From positions 62,001-126,000 of IMG/VR virus record IMGVR_UViG_3300032770_000001: DNA of 64,000 bases; one strand, 5' to 3'. The translations under genes and the position numbers were made by a program. This document shows positions 8,129 through 17,674 of the stretch, piece by piece. The stretch's first letter is position 1; each line of letters begins with the position of its first letter. The notes under the pieces were generated by a model, which saw nothing but the letters and a program-made list of their open reading frames with translations, was not told the origin of the DNA and did not search any database. This DNA is from a virus.

Positions 8129-10968
8129 TATTCGGTACCCGACTGGTTGCTTGTATCAGTTTGGAACTGCGGCAGCGTATTTGGAGGCGCGGAAGGCGAC
8201 GGTGTAAGTCCGATGTTTTTGGTCGGAATTGTAGACTGCGTTGCCAACAGGCTCTCCTGCGTGGTCTTCGACGGTGCAATAGTCCCACTTACTAATACGT
8301 CAATCAACTGCTCTCCGGCTGTTTCAGTACCAAACAATTGCTGACGGACCGCAATATTAGAATCGTCCGGCTGAGCCGCGTTGAGCAACTGCTGGTCGGA
8401 TGGGGTCGTCTGCGGGAACGGATTATACGCAGTGTTGTACTGAAGCACGATGATGGTGTTGTCCTGAACCGCTTGCTGAATTCCGCTGAGATAACTCTGC
8501 AACGTATTGACAGTGTCGTTGTTGACGGTCGGCGTTCCCAGACCCGCGAACAGGAAAGCATTAACGTTAGTCGCAGTGGTAGTGTCCCCAAGCGGTTGCC
8601 CGGTTGTTGGATCGGTCGGCGGTGCCGCGATATATCCGTCCTGAGTCATTTCCTTAACCGCTTTGCGCAGCGAAATCCAACGGCCCCACGGGAAAGGTGC
8701 CACAACCTCATAGCCCTTATCATCCGTAAACGGAATCGTGCGGCGGATATCGTGGTAGTAATTCTGATCGACGAACCGCTGCTTGGTAAAGATGCCGCCA
8801 TTCGACGGGAAGTTCGTGTCCGGCGAGGCAACCACGTTACCGTTCCCATCGGTCGTGTATTTCTGCCGTTGGTAGGTGTCGTTCTGAATGCGGAAGCTGC
8901 ACACGGAGCTATCGGTTTCCGTGCCCCACGTATTACCCAAAATCTGTTGTCGCAGCGTAATGAGGGATTTCTGATCCGGTGAAGCGGCCTGATCTGGAGT
9001 CAGGGGCAGGGTGGTGGGGTTACCGACCAAACTCGCCGGATTCGCCTGATTAGACTGACTCCCCGTCACATTCTGATTGCCCGTAGTCAATTGGTTCTGA
9101 GTCGGCTGCGTGTTCGATGTGTTCTGTAACGGAGCTTGCGCAGTCGATTGGTTGGTCGGTGCGACTTGATCGTTTGTTCCTGCCGTTGCAGCCGCGCCCG
9201 TCGTCCAACGGTAGACAAGGTTCGGAGCACTAGTAAAGATTTGCGTTTTCGCCCCGTTCTGGTCAGTGTGCAGCGTCGGAATCAGCGGACGGCGGCGAAG
9301 CGTATCGAGCATCAGCGTCATCGTCGCGGTGCCGCCCGTGTTGTAATTGATGCTCACCGATTTGAGATAACCATACATGTCACGATGCGGAATAAAGACA
9401 GGGAACCCCAGCTTCAATTCTGGACGCAACGGGATTGTGCAGGAATAGGTACGGTATCCACGGTTGGCGCGAGCCACTTCCGATGCCGCGTAACCGAACA
9501 AACCGAACTTATCCCCGGCAAAAAAGCCGCATTGTGCGCTGGGTTGTTCGCGAAGTCCGAACTTCTGGAGCTTACCTACGTCGATGTACTCGACCACAGT
9601 CAGCAACTCTTGATGTCCCTTCATCTGAATCGAAGTTGACCAATTGTCCAAAACAGTCATGCGGGTCATGCGTATCGCCGCTTGATCCTCCGTCTCCTGT
9701 TCACTGATGATTTCATCGAGTTGAATCACGAACGGGTTGTTGTTCTCGTAAATCTCAGTCAACGAGTTTTGCGGAGTGCTCGGCCCGCCAGTCTGAGTCG
9801 GGGTTGTGCTCGTCTCAGTACCGATGTAGGTCACGTCGAGATTGTAGAGGGGCGGTTTGAAAATAATCTTGCCGTTGATGTCCTGATACCCCTCGTAGGT
9901 GAGCACGCGCAAGATGTGACGAATCTCTTCAAGGCGGTTCACATATGTTGGGTTAAACAACTGTACGTTACTGACACTCTGATCCGGAGTGTACTGACGA
10001 ATCGCCGGGAACGGGTTGTTACCCGTGGTATCGGTGACGTACAGGAAGTCCTGCAACTGATCTACTTCAGTCTTGCTCAATTCCTGCTTCGCTTGATCGG
10101 ACAGAAGCACTCGATCCTCAGTTCCCTTGCTCGAAGAATCCTGAGTTCGACCCGTCGTGGTTGGGCTGTCCTTGTACTGCAACCCGTAAATGTGAACATC
10201 ATTTCGAATGTTGTTCAGAATTGACTGCCACTTTGCGATATACCCGGCCTGAATTGCCTGTGCGAACGCGCCCTGATTGACTTTACCGGACGGTAAGTCG
10301 CCCGGAACCGTAGCCGTACCGTTGTTCAGGTTGAGGTTCGAAACGCCGCCATTCAAGCTATTCGTATAGAAGCCTTCCGTCGATGTTGCACGCACGAACA
10401 TGTCGAGCAGCATGAGGTACGGGTTCAAATACGCGAGTTGCGTCTGCGTTGGCACCTGCTGATAATTGGAGCTTGATTGTGCGGCAGGTGAAAGATCGAC
10501 CTGCATGAGTTCCATGAAATGGAGGATACCGCGACACTGTACGCCGATCTCCAGCATCTTGCCAGTGTCGTTGTAGCCGATGTGAGAAACCACGCCTTTG
10601 AATACGCGCCGAAGCACCGTCGAACCATCGCTTGCAAAGAAATAACCCTTTGCAAAAACCTGTACCTGCATCATGCTCTGGATGAGGTTGTTTCCACCCG
10701 GCATCTGAAACAGGTACTTCTGATAGTTCGGAACCTGAAGACTGAATGAACAGGTCGGAATCAGGTTGTCGGTGTCGTAGCTGGCTTGGAAATTCGTCAC
10801 GTAGTCGTTGAAATTAACGAGGGTGTATTGACGCCCCGACGATGGGTCGTTGATGAAATAGTTCAACAAATACGGTAGACCTTCGAGGTACACCACGAGA
10901 TCGGGCGCGGTTTTGACGATTGTGCGCTCTTGCGCTGTTTGCGAGATGTTACGAATCATGTTCGCCAT
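8128..10968 (-). CDS. Baseplate hub-like protein
   Basis: 946 residues. The first 150 residues (SFSLQVPNYQKYLFQMPGG, then VFKGVVSHIGYNDTGKMLEIGVQCRG) have the alternating-strand layout of the first beta-barrel of gp27/gpD-type hub proteins, which join the tail tube to the spike. The central region is long and mixed; residues about 610-670 are Gln/Asn/Thr-rich linker. It lies between a tube-initiator-like protein and the spike-like protein and overlaps both neighbours by one base, indicating translational coupling. No enzymatic motif is visible. Confidence 0.6.
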   Translation of the reverse strand: MANMIRNISQTAQERTIVKTAPDLVVYLEGLPYLLNYFINDPSSGRQYTLVNFNDYVTNFQASYDTDNLIPTCSFSLQVPNYQKYLFQMPGGNNLIQSMMQVQVFAKGYFFASDGSTVLRRVFKGVVSHIGYNDTGKMLEIGVQCRGILHFMELMQVDLSPAAQSSSNYQQVPTQTQLAYLNPYLMLLDMFVRATSTEGFYTNSLNGGVSNLNLNNGTATVPGDLPSGKVNQGAFAQAIQAGYIAKWQSILNNIRNDVHIYGLQYKDSPTTTGRTQDSSSKGTEDRVLLSDQAKQELSKTEVDQLQDFLYVTDTTGNNPFPAIRQYTPDQSVSNVQLFNPTYVNRLEEIRHILRVLTYEGYQDINGKIIFKPPLYNLDVTYIGTETSTTPTQTGGPSTPQNSLTEIYENNNPFVIQLDEIISEQETEDQAAIRMTRMTVLDNWSTSIQMKGHQELLTVVEYIDVGKLQKFGLREQPSAQCGFFAGDKFGLFGYAASEVARANRGYRTYSCTIPLRPELKLGFPVFIPHRDMYGYLKSVSINYNTGGTATMTLMLDTLRRRPLIPTLHTDQNGAKTQIFTSAPNLVYRWTTGAAATAGTNDQVAPTNQSTAQAPLQNTSNTQPTQNQLTTGNQNVTGSQSNQANPASLVGNPTTLPLTPDQAASPDQKSLITLRQQILGNTWGTETDSSVCSFRIQNDTYQRQKYTTDGNGNVVASPDTNFPSNGGIFTKQRFVDQNYYHDIRRTIPFTDDKGYEVVAPFPWGRWISLRKAVKEMTQDGYIAAPPTDPTTGQPLGDTTTATNVNAFLFAGLGTPTVNNDTVNTLQSYLSGIQQAVQDNTIIVLQYNTAYNPFPQTTPSDQQLLNAAQPDDSNIAVRQQLFGTETAGEQLIDVLVSGTIAPSKTTQESLLATQSTIPTKNIGLTPSPSAPPNTLPQFQTDTSNQSGTE

Positions 10969-12110
10969 TAGTTACCCCCATTCGCTACGGAGGTCGGCGT
11001 AGGTCCGGCGGCTGCAATCGGTGTCACGCTGGTGCCCGGAATATTCACGGTAGCCGGGACGCTGTCGCAGACATCAGTTGTGGTGCTAGGCAGCAAAGCC
11101 TGTTGCTGGAAACTGTTCACCGCAGGCGATAGCGTATACGGGTTGTTTGTAGTGGACGATGCAAGCGTCGGCACTACTGAATTTGATGGCGGCAGAATGT
11201 TGTTCAAGTTCTGTAAGCTGGTCGCCGACACGGTGTGTTGATATACCGAGTAGGCATTGCCCCGCTGAATGTCGTTCTGAATCTGATTCTGATACGGCGA
11301 GGATTTCTGGAACCGTTCCTTCCATGCGATGAAAGAAAGTTGAAAGTCCATTAGGAACGGCGAGTCCGCCGACTGATGAACCTGCAAAGTGTCGAACATC
11401 CCGTACCAGATGAAATTGCCGCAATTCAAAATCACGTCCTGATGCATCTTGATGCGGCGACGGGTAAAATCTGCCGCGAGCGGGCCTTCAGCCGCCTGCT
11501 CGCCCTCAAACCAGTAGCCGTTGTTCTCAAATACAACCTGAAGCTGTTCGAGATTTCGGTACGATTGGCTGTAGATCAGATATTGATCGGTGTTACCAAA
11601 AGCGAAATACTGTCCAGCCGTCTTCCCGCTCAGGTTGACTTGAATCATGTCTTCGCCCCATACACCGAACTGCCATCCAGCACGGGACATTGCCTGTGTG
11701 TCAATCGTCGAGCGGCTGATCGATACCTGACTGGGGTTGATAAGGAAGCGAAAGGTCGCGTTCTGCGTTGGATCATCGACGCCCTGCGAATCGATCCCGC
11801 GATTCTGAATCACGATGCTGATGTAGTCGATGTACGGGCGTAGTGCCGCGCTGACATAGAAATCCGACTGTTCGACAAGTTGATTGCGGCTGCCGGAGTA
11901 GCCGGACGCCTGCGGCGAATCCATGCCGGATGCGGTGTATTGTGCGTTGAAAGCATCTGACAACTCGTTCGGGTTAACCGGAGTCGGAATGATGCGCTTC
12001 TCCCCACGGATGGGAAGTTGCGTCGGCGACAGGTTGGGGTTTGCGGCCCCGTTTGTTCTAACGTCGCTGAGGTCATTCGATGGCTGATTATTTGGATTCT
12101 GCGCTGCCAT
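10968..12110 (-). CDS. Tail tube initiator / baseplate protein
   Basis: 380 residues. After a Pro/Asn-rich N-terminus, residues about 105-160 contain FLINPSQVSISRS followed by a GWQFGVWG turn and a VNLSGKTAG strand. This pattern is typical of phage baseplate proteins that cap the tail tube (XkdP-like N-terminal region). Residues about 245-265 (FLMDFQLSFIAWKERF) form a closing strand. The C-terminus is low-complexity. It appears paralogous to the C-terminal half of the neighbouring gene (12114-13571), which has a matching strand-turn-strand order. Confidence 0.6.
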   Translation of the reverse strand: MAAQNPNNQPSNDLSDVRTNGAANPNLSPTQLPIRGEKRIIPTPVNPNELSDAFNAQYTASGMDSPQASGYSGSRNQLVEQSDFYVSAALRPYIDYISIVIQNRGIDSQGVDDPTQNATFRFLINPSQVSISRSTIDTQAMSRAGWQFGVWGEDMIQVNLSGKTAGQYFAFGNTDQYLIYSQSYRNLEQLQVVFENNGYWFEGEQAAEGPLAADFTRRRIKMHQDVILNCGNFIWYGMFDTLQVHQSADSPFLMDFQLSFIAWKERFQKSSPYQNQIQNDIQRGNAYSVYQHTVSATSLQNLNNILPPSNSVVPTLASSTTNNPYTLSPAVNSFQQQALLPSTTTDVCDSVPATVNIPGTSVTPIAAAGPTPTSVANGGN

Positions 12111-12113
12111 ATC

Positions 12114-13571
12114 TTAAAAAGTCCCTGTGAACGGGAAATAGTACGAACTCAGTGTCCGTTCAACTTGGAAAACGAAATTAAAGTTCCATGAAAATGGTTT
12201 CTCTGCATCAACTGCCCACGATAAACTCTTGAAATAGCCGAGATACGTGCTATTACGGTATTTCATGACCACATAACCCTTCGTCAGCACATCATTGGCA
12301 CGGGAGTTCCGCTGAAAGCTTGTAGTTCCCTGCGAAGGCACCCATGCTGTCGGCGAATATTGGGACGTGGAATCAAACGCCCCGTCCGTTCTGGTGTTGT
12401 TTCCCTGATACCAGACCACGCCGTTCATCTGGAACAACTTCAAAAACTCAGTGAAGCAGTCTTGAGCCGCAATACGCAATGCTTCCGGATTGTTGATTAA
12501 CGACTGGTTGGTCACGTTGCTGCTGCTGGTGCTGGGTCTCTGCTGTCCGGTCTGCTGGTTAATGAACGCTTCCTGCACCTGCTGGAAAACATCGTCCGGT
12601 ACGTCCGCGATGCTGAAGTAGTCTGTCAACCCATACTGATTCATGAACACGCCAGTCGAAGCGGAGCCCGTAATCAAATCGGGCTGCATTCCCCAAAACG
12701 TAACGTGATGTCCGGTGCGAGTCTGTTGTTTATTGAACACGTGTTTGCTCTGAACCGCGAAGTCATTCATCGAGCAGTTTAGTTGCAAAGTCGTGACTTC
12801 CCCGGTATTCGGATTCGTCAGCATCTCTCCGGTGAGTTGGCTCAGATAGACTTGAAAAACTACTGGCTGCACCGATTGACGAACGCGCTTATTCCCAGTG
12901 ATGAGGCTCGCATCGTTGTACCACGGTATTTCACTCATCCCACTGGTGATCTCAAGATTTGTGCTGTACATCGCAGCGTAATCCGCATCAGTGATATCTT
13001 GCCCGGTCGGAGTGGTCGCGTTCGTTGGGTTATCGCCGACAAGCGCCCCGTTGCTATTGGTGCCCTGCGTAGAACCTGTTGCTCCGGTTTGTTGTCCCGG
13101 TACGCTACCTGTCGTTGCCAATTTGTTTGCCGGAAGGATGTCACTTGCCGCCTTGACTGGGACGACACCGCTAGTCAATTGCTGCATTGTGACAGCCGCT
13201 CCCGGTGGGTTTGGAATGCCAAGGGCTTTAGCTACGCCGTTTGCCCAATTCGGGTCGGCGGCATACTGAGAGCCCACATCAGCGAGCGTCACCGTCTCCG
13301 GATTGCCGCAATAAGTATTGCTGTTCTGATTCAGAATGTGCGCAGTCTGACTCTGGAGCGCATTGAAACCATCCGTGGAAGTGGGATAAATGATGTGTCC
13401 CTGATCGTCTACAGGATAGTTGTTCGGGTTGTTACTCCCGCTCGAAGTCACCTTGATATCGCCGGGATTGTTGTTGCGAGCGGGGCGCGATCCAGCCACA
13501 TTGTAGCCCTCTTGCAGACCGATAGCGGCTGCGAGTGACAACGTGATGGGATCATTTGCGGTTACTGGCAT
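12114..13571 (-). CDS. Tail protein with N-terminal lysozyme-like domain
   Basis: 485 residues. Residues about 10-140 repeat the domain of the secreted protein at 1947-2495: AAIGLQEGY, NNNPGDI, a GFNALQSQ helix and an ALGIPN segment. After a Gly/Thr/Asn-rich linker (about 150-200), residues 200-485 form a baseplate-type domain (LQLNCSMNDFAVQSKH, HVTFWGMQPD, then a closing FSWNFNFVFQVERT strand). The arrangement suggests a virion-borne muralytic enzyme that opens peptidoglycan locally during infection. It follows the tape measure gene by 8 nt. Confidence 0.68.
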   Translation of the reverse strand: MPVTANDPITLSLAAAIGLQEGYNVAGSRPARNNNPGDIKVTSSGSNNPNNYPVDDQGHIIYPTSTDGFNALQSQTAHILNQNSNTYCGNPETVTLADVGSQYAADPNWANGVAKALGIPNPPGAAVTMQQLTSGVVPVKAASDILPANKLATTGSVPGQQTGATGSTQGTNSNGALVGDNPTNATTPTGQDITDADYAAMYSTNLEITSGMSEIPWYNDASLITGNKRVRQSVQPVVFQVYLSQLTGEMLTNPNTGEVTTLQLNCSMNDFAVQSKHVFNKQQTRTGHHVTFWGMQPDLITGSASTGVFMNQYGLTDYFSIADVPDDVFQQVQEAFINQQTGQQRPSTSSSNVTNQSLINNPEALRIAAQDCFTEFLKLFQMNGVVWYQGNNTRTDGAFDSTSQYSPTAWVPSQGTTSFQRNSRANDVLTKGYVVMKYRNSTYLGYFKSLSWAVDAEKPFSWNFNFVFQVERTLSSYYFPFTGTF

Positions 13572-13579
13572 GTCTCACC

Positions 13580-16500
13580 TTAGCGTGGCGGCCCGGCGTT
13601 GGCTGCCTTGGCTCTGTAATAGTCCGCGTTTCCGTTCCCCGCCGTTTCACTGGAACTAATCATGGAGTTGCGTTCTTCAATGTAGTGCTTGATGTCGGCG
13701 TCATTGTAGGTGTGGTTAATGACCGTCTGGATGACATGTCCGGTGACCTTGCCAGTCGCATCCGTAACCTGCGTATCCTGCAACAGACCACGTGACTGGA
13801 AGGCAAGAATCTGATTCTTGACCTTCTCGAATTGGTCATCGGTGAGGGTAAAGCCGTATTGTCCTGCGGTCGGACCTGTTGTAGCCTGCGTTGCCGTCAC
13901 ATTCATTGAACCCATGAGATCGGTGATCGGTTTATTCAGATCGACGAGGGCATTTGCCATGATGCCAATCTGATCGCCAGCCTGTTTCATTCCTCGTCCG
14001 GTGTTTACGCCGAAATCTCTGTCTTTGATGTCGCTGAGCAACTGGCTGGTATCGGTGATTTGTTTGTCGATACTGGTAGTATCTTCGCCATTTGAAACCA
14101 TCTGGCTCTTGATATCGTTCAAGGCATCGAGCTTACGCGACACAACATCCGTAGCATCCGCTGTGAGTTTTGCGTTGTCGGTCTGCTTCATCACGTCCCC
14201 AGCTTTTTTCTCTTCGTCAGCGTTGATGCCTGTACCGAAAATGCTGGAGTGTGCGAAGAAACCGCGAATCTCTTCCAAGATGCCGATGACTTTGTTGAAC
14301 AACGCGGGGATGATGTTCTTGATTACTTCCTCAATGGTTTGAGTCGCTCCACCGATCTGACGGGCGGTTCCGAGGTCGGTACCCTTTTGCTGCTGGAGAT
14401 CGGCCTTAGCCATTCCCTTCTGTAGTTCAGTATCGTTCTGGAACAATTCGGCAAGATCGCTGAGCAAGAAAAGCATCTTACCGCCAGTGCGACGATCCAT
14501 ACTCCAACGAGTCAATGCCTTCTGCTGCATCGTAATGCCAGCTTTCATCTCAGCATCAGTCGGCTTATCCAAATTCGGGTCGGCTTTGAACAGGTTGGGG
14601 TCGGACTTCTGGAGCATCGCGTATACACGTGCCGCCATTTCCGGACTCTGTTCGGAGGTCTGCAAACGAGTCAACGCTTGCGAGTGCATCGACTGACGCA
14701 TATCTTCCATGAACGCTGGGTCACCGAGGAACGTACCGCTCAGCATGTTGCCGAGCATCCCGGCGTCAGCCCCACCCTTAAAGAACATCGACGCCACGTC
14801 CATGCCTTTACCAGCTTTTCCCTGAATCGTCTTCAGAGTTTGCAAAGTCATAGCACGCATGATCTCAGGGTTCTTATTCAAACGTGTCGATTCGAGACCA
14901 CCTGCGATGTCAATCGCATTCTTGCCGCTGGAGAAAAGTCCGATACCTTCCGTCGTAGCCTGCGCTGCTTCCACCAATTGATATAATTGGGTGATATCGC
15001 GATCCGCGATGTTAGCTCCACCAGCACGAGCCTTCGCGACCATCGTCGGAATTTTCGCCTGAAGATTCGCCACGCCGCCCGGAGCCATCAAATCGGCCAT
15101 GATGTCTTGAGTTGACATGGCGAGACCCAAACCCTGCATCGCACTACCAATTTTGTTCGCCTGCATTCCCAGTGTTGCTTGCAGGTTCTTGGCGACCCCG
15201 GCTTGTCCCGCCGTACCCATTTGCTGAATGATGAAAGCGTTTGTCGCTTTATCCTGTGGACGGTTGACGCCATAGATCGCCGATAAGTTCTGATTCAGGT
15301 CTTCGGCGGTTTCAGTTGCCGAGGAACTCAGCATACGCATGGTACCTGCGACCTCATCAATGGCCTTGTTGAAACGGCTGAAGTGGTCTGTGATACCTTC
15401 AAGGATCGACACGTACTTGATGCCGGAAATGCCTGCCGCACGCGAGTCCTTCTCGATATTGACAAAGAAATCCTGCGCATCGCTCAAGGATTCCTGATAC
15501 TGCATCGCAAGCTTGAGCGTGGTTTCAACGCCCTGTTGATCGGTCATGCCTAGAATGCGTCCCTGCACTGAGGCGATTTGCTGCATCTGACCGAATGTGC
15601 CGCCTGCAAATTCCGACTCACCCCCATAAGCCCCAGTCCGTTTCTTGTTCAGATTGAGACTGGTAAGGTCTTCGATGTTCAGACCCATGTCCGCTACCGT
15701 CTGCGCCATTTTAAGATTGCGTTCGAAATTCAGACCGAGACGATTCGGCATCAGGTTGGTGAGGTTGGAACGAACAATATCCATCGCCTGCATTCCACCC
15801 ATCCCGCCAGTGAAAATACCGCCCTTGCCGAGCGCCGTTTCAACCTCTTTGTTCATCTTGGCGTTCACATCCCAGAGGTCAGTAAGAAACTCAGCGACCA
15901 TCAGGTATGGGTTCAATTTCCCAATGATTCCACCCAGAGCGCCCTCACCGGAGACGAGTCCCGCTCCCGGCAATGCTTTCATCATGCCGCCAAGCCCGGT
16001 TCCTGCACCACCACCATAACCACCAGCGATGAGCTTCTGCATAAACGTGTACTCGCCGGGGTCTTTACCTTCCATCCCAGCGGCAGCTTCGGAGAATCGT
16101 CTACCGTAACCCAACTGACGGTAAGTTTCCGGACGAGAATAATCCATCGGGCCGTGTCCGACCATACCCGCCTTTTGCAAACGTTGAACCATCGCATCGC
16201 GGCTGGCTACGAACTTTTCACGTCCGGCTGCGGTTGTGGCAGTAGCCTTCAGTTTCCCGAAGTCGCGGAGATTTTTCCCCGCCTGCGCCATTTGTACCCA
16301 TTTCTCCATGTCTCTGGGTTTGAGGAAACCGACATCAGCAAGATGCTTACGAACACCCATGAGGGATTTGGAGAACGTGTCCATCGTCACGTTGCCGAGA
16401 TTCTTGGACAACACGCTTGTTTCTCGATTCAGACGACCAACGAAATTCAGGAGCCCTTGATGCTTTTTATCGTCCAATGCTTCATCGAGATTCGCACTGA

Positions 16501-16978
16501 GATCGTGAATCGTCGCGTTCAACTGCCCGATGCGCTGTTTTTGACGGTTGATTTCTTTCTGACTGAGGATGCCGCGATCAATCAAGCGTTGGCTGGCTGC
16601 GACCATAGCCTCCAATGCGGCGACCGCCTCTCGCGGCATACGAGTCTTTGAAAGGTCTCTGGACATGGTCTTGGTGTAGTCGTGCATACCCTTCATCGCG
16701 TCTTGCGCATCATCAGCGGCAGCCACGATGCCGACCATCTCGGTTTTAGCTTTCTCGAACTTTTTACTGATTGACTCGGCGAGACCGGGGAAGGTCGCGA
16801 GCGTGTCTTTCAAGCTGGAAACAGTACGGGCATTGTCCGCGATGCTGTTTGCTACTTGATTGAGTCCGTTAACGAGGTTGGTGTAGTCCTGCGGAGGCAC
16901 ACCGCCGCCTCCCGGAGGGGTTCCGCCTCCCGGTGGAATACTACCGCCGCCCGGTGGTGTCATTGGGGGTGTGCCCAT
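13580..16978 (-). CDS. Tape measure protein
   Basis: 1132 residues, the longest gene of the tail operon, located after two chaperone-like genes and before the baseplate genes, the standard place for a tape measure. The N-terminus is a Pro/Gly repeat segment (residues 1-30), then long helices dominate (30-250 and 880-1060). Residues about 315-345 form a Gly-rich hydrophobic stretch (GGYGGGAGTGLGGMMKALPGAG) that could be membrane-active. By the family rule of roughly 1.5 angstrom per residue the tail would be near 170 nm. A 357-codon open frame on the opposite strand is a shadow. Confidence 0.85.
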   Translation of the reverse strand: MGTPPMTPPGGGSIPPGGGTPPGGGGVPPQDYTNLVNGLNQVANSIADNARTVSSLKDTLATFPGLAESISKKFEKAKTEMVGIVAAADDAQDAMKGMHDYTKTMSRDLSKTRMPREAVAALEAMVAASQRLIDRGILSQKEINRQKQRIGQLNATIHDLSANLDEALDDKKHQGLLNFVGRLNRETSVLSKNLGNVTMDTFSKSLMGVRKHLADVGFLKPRDMEKWVQMAQAGKNLRDFGKLKATATTAAGREKFVASRDAMVQRLQKAGMVGHGPMDYSRPETYRQLGYGRRFSEAAAGMEGKDPGEYTFMQKLIAGGYGGGAGTGLGGMMKALPGAGLVSGEGALGGIIGKLNPYLMVAEFLTDLWDVNAKMNKEVETALGKGGIFTGGMGGMQAMDIVRSNLTNLMPNRLGLNFERNLKMAQTVADMGLNIEDLTSLNLNKKRTGAYGGESEFAGGTFGQMQQIASVQGRILGMTDQQGVETTLKLAMQYQESLSDAQDFFVNIEKDSRAAGISGIKYVSILEGITDHFSRFNKAIDEVAGTMRMLSSSATETAEDLNQNLSAIYGVNRPQDKATNAFIIQQMGTAGQAGVAKNLQATLGMQANKIGSAMQGLGLAMSTQDIMADLMAPGGVANLQAKIPTMVAKARAGGANIADRDITQLYQLVEAAQATTEGIGLFSSGKNAIDIAGGLESTRLNKNPEIMRAMTLQTLKTIQGKAGKGMDVASMFFKGGADAGMLGNMLSGTFLGDPAFMEDMRQSMHSQALTRLQTSEQSPEMAARVYAMLQKSDPNLFKADPNLDKPTDAEMKAGITMQQKALTRWSMDRRTGGKMLFLLSDLAELFQNDTELQKGMAKADLQQQKGTDLGTARQIGGATQTIEEVIKNIIPALFNKVIGILEEIRGFFAHSSIFGTGINADEEKKAGDVMKQTDNAKLTADATDVVSRKLDALNDIKSQMVSNGEDTTSIDKQITDTSQLLSDIKDRDFGVNTGRGMKQAGDQIGIMANALVDLNKPITDLMGSMNVTATQATTGPTAGQYGFTLTDDQFEKVKNQILAFQSRGLLQDTQVTDATGKVTGHVIQTVINHTYNDADIKHYIEERNSMISSSETAGNGNADYYRAKAANAGPPR

Positions 16979-16984
16979 TTAGCT

Positions 16985-17623
16985 TTACTTCATCTCCGTT
17001 GGTTCTGAACTCAGACCCTCTTCCGGCTCCGGCTCATAGAGTTTCGAGACGGTGTCTTCAATGATCTGCTTGTTCATGTTGTCAATCTGCTCGCGTGCCT
17101 GCTCGAACAGACGGCGTTCCACGTCAGTCATCAACGCTGATTCCGGCAAACTTTCGCGGAGATGGTCTTCGATCTTCTGGCTGTGGGCCATCAAAATCTT
17201 CCAGAGCACCTGCACGATTTCCTGACCCCAGCCGAGGAGCATATTTTTGAGCACGACTTGGATATCGCGCTCCTCATTCGTCTTAGGGTCTCTGATAATA
17301 CGTTGGGCAGGCGTAAGTTTCTTGATACTGACGCCGTTGAGCCACGAGATCGAACGGGAAAGGATTTCAATCTTGACCGTCTTGATCCAGTTGTAGCCCT
17401 TAATGCCTTCGGCAGCGACCATTGACTCCATCTCGTCGGTAGACGGGATATTGGAAATGCGCAGCCGCACGCTTCTTCCACTTTTGAGGGTGATAGTCAG
17501 GACCTCTTCCAACTCCTCGATGCCAAACCCCTGAAGGCTATCGATAATCTCCTGAAGAGACTTTGGGACTTCTTCCACCTGAGGCGTCAGTTCGGCCTGC
17601 GCTACCTGTACCTTCTCATCCAT
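16985..17623 (-). CDS. Tail assembly chaperone-like protein
   Basis: 212 acidic residues with predicted helices and strands (EVLTITLKSGRSVRLRISNI near 40-60; a long helical C-terminus). It lies immediately before the tape measure gene, where tail assembly chaperones are normally encoded; with the 18807-19319 product it may make up the chaperone set. No frameshift signal was found. A GAGGAGTG-type ribosome site lies upstream. The role is inferred from position and general character rather than a motif. Confidence 0.5.
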   Translation of the reverse strand: MDEKVQVAQAELTPQVEEVPKSLQEIIDSLQGFGIEELEEVLTITLKSGRSVRLRISNIPSTDEMESMVAAEGIKGYNWIKTVKIEILSRSISWLNGVSIKKLTPAQRIIRDPKTNEERDIQVVLKNMLLGWGQEIVQVLWKILMAHSQKIEDHLRESLPESALMTDVERRLFEQAREQIDNMNKQIIEDTVSKLYEPEPEEGLSSEPTEMK

Positions 17624-17674
17624 AAAACACTCCTCTGCTTAACGAACCAGCAACAGCAAACTCGAAAAACACCG

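Noticed and set aside
15578-16651. 357-codon ORF on the plus strand inside the tape measure gene
   Set aside because: Antisense frame of a codon-biased gene; His/Thr-rich composition typical of shadows.
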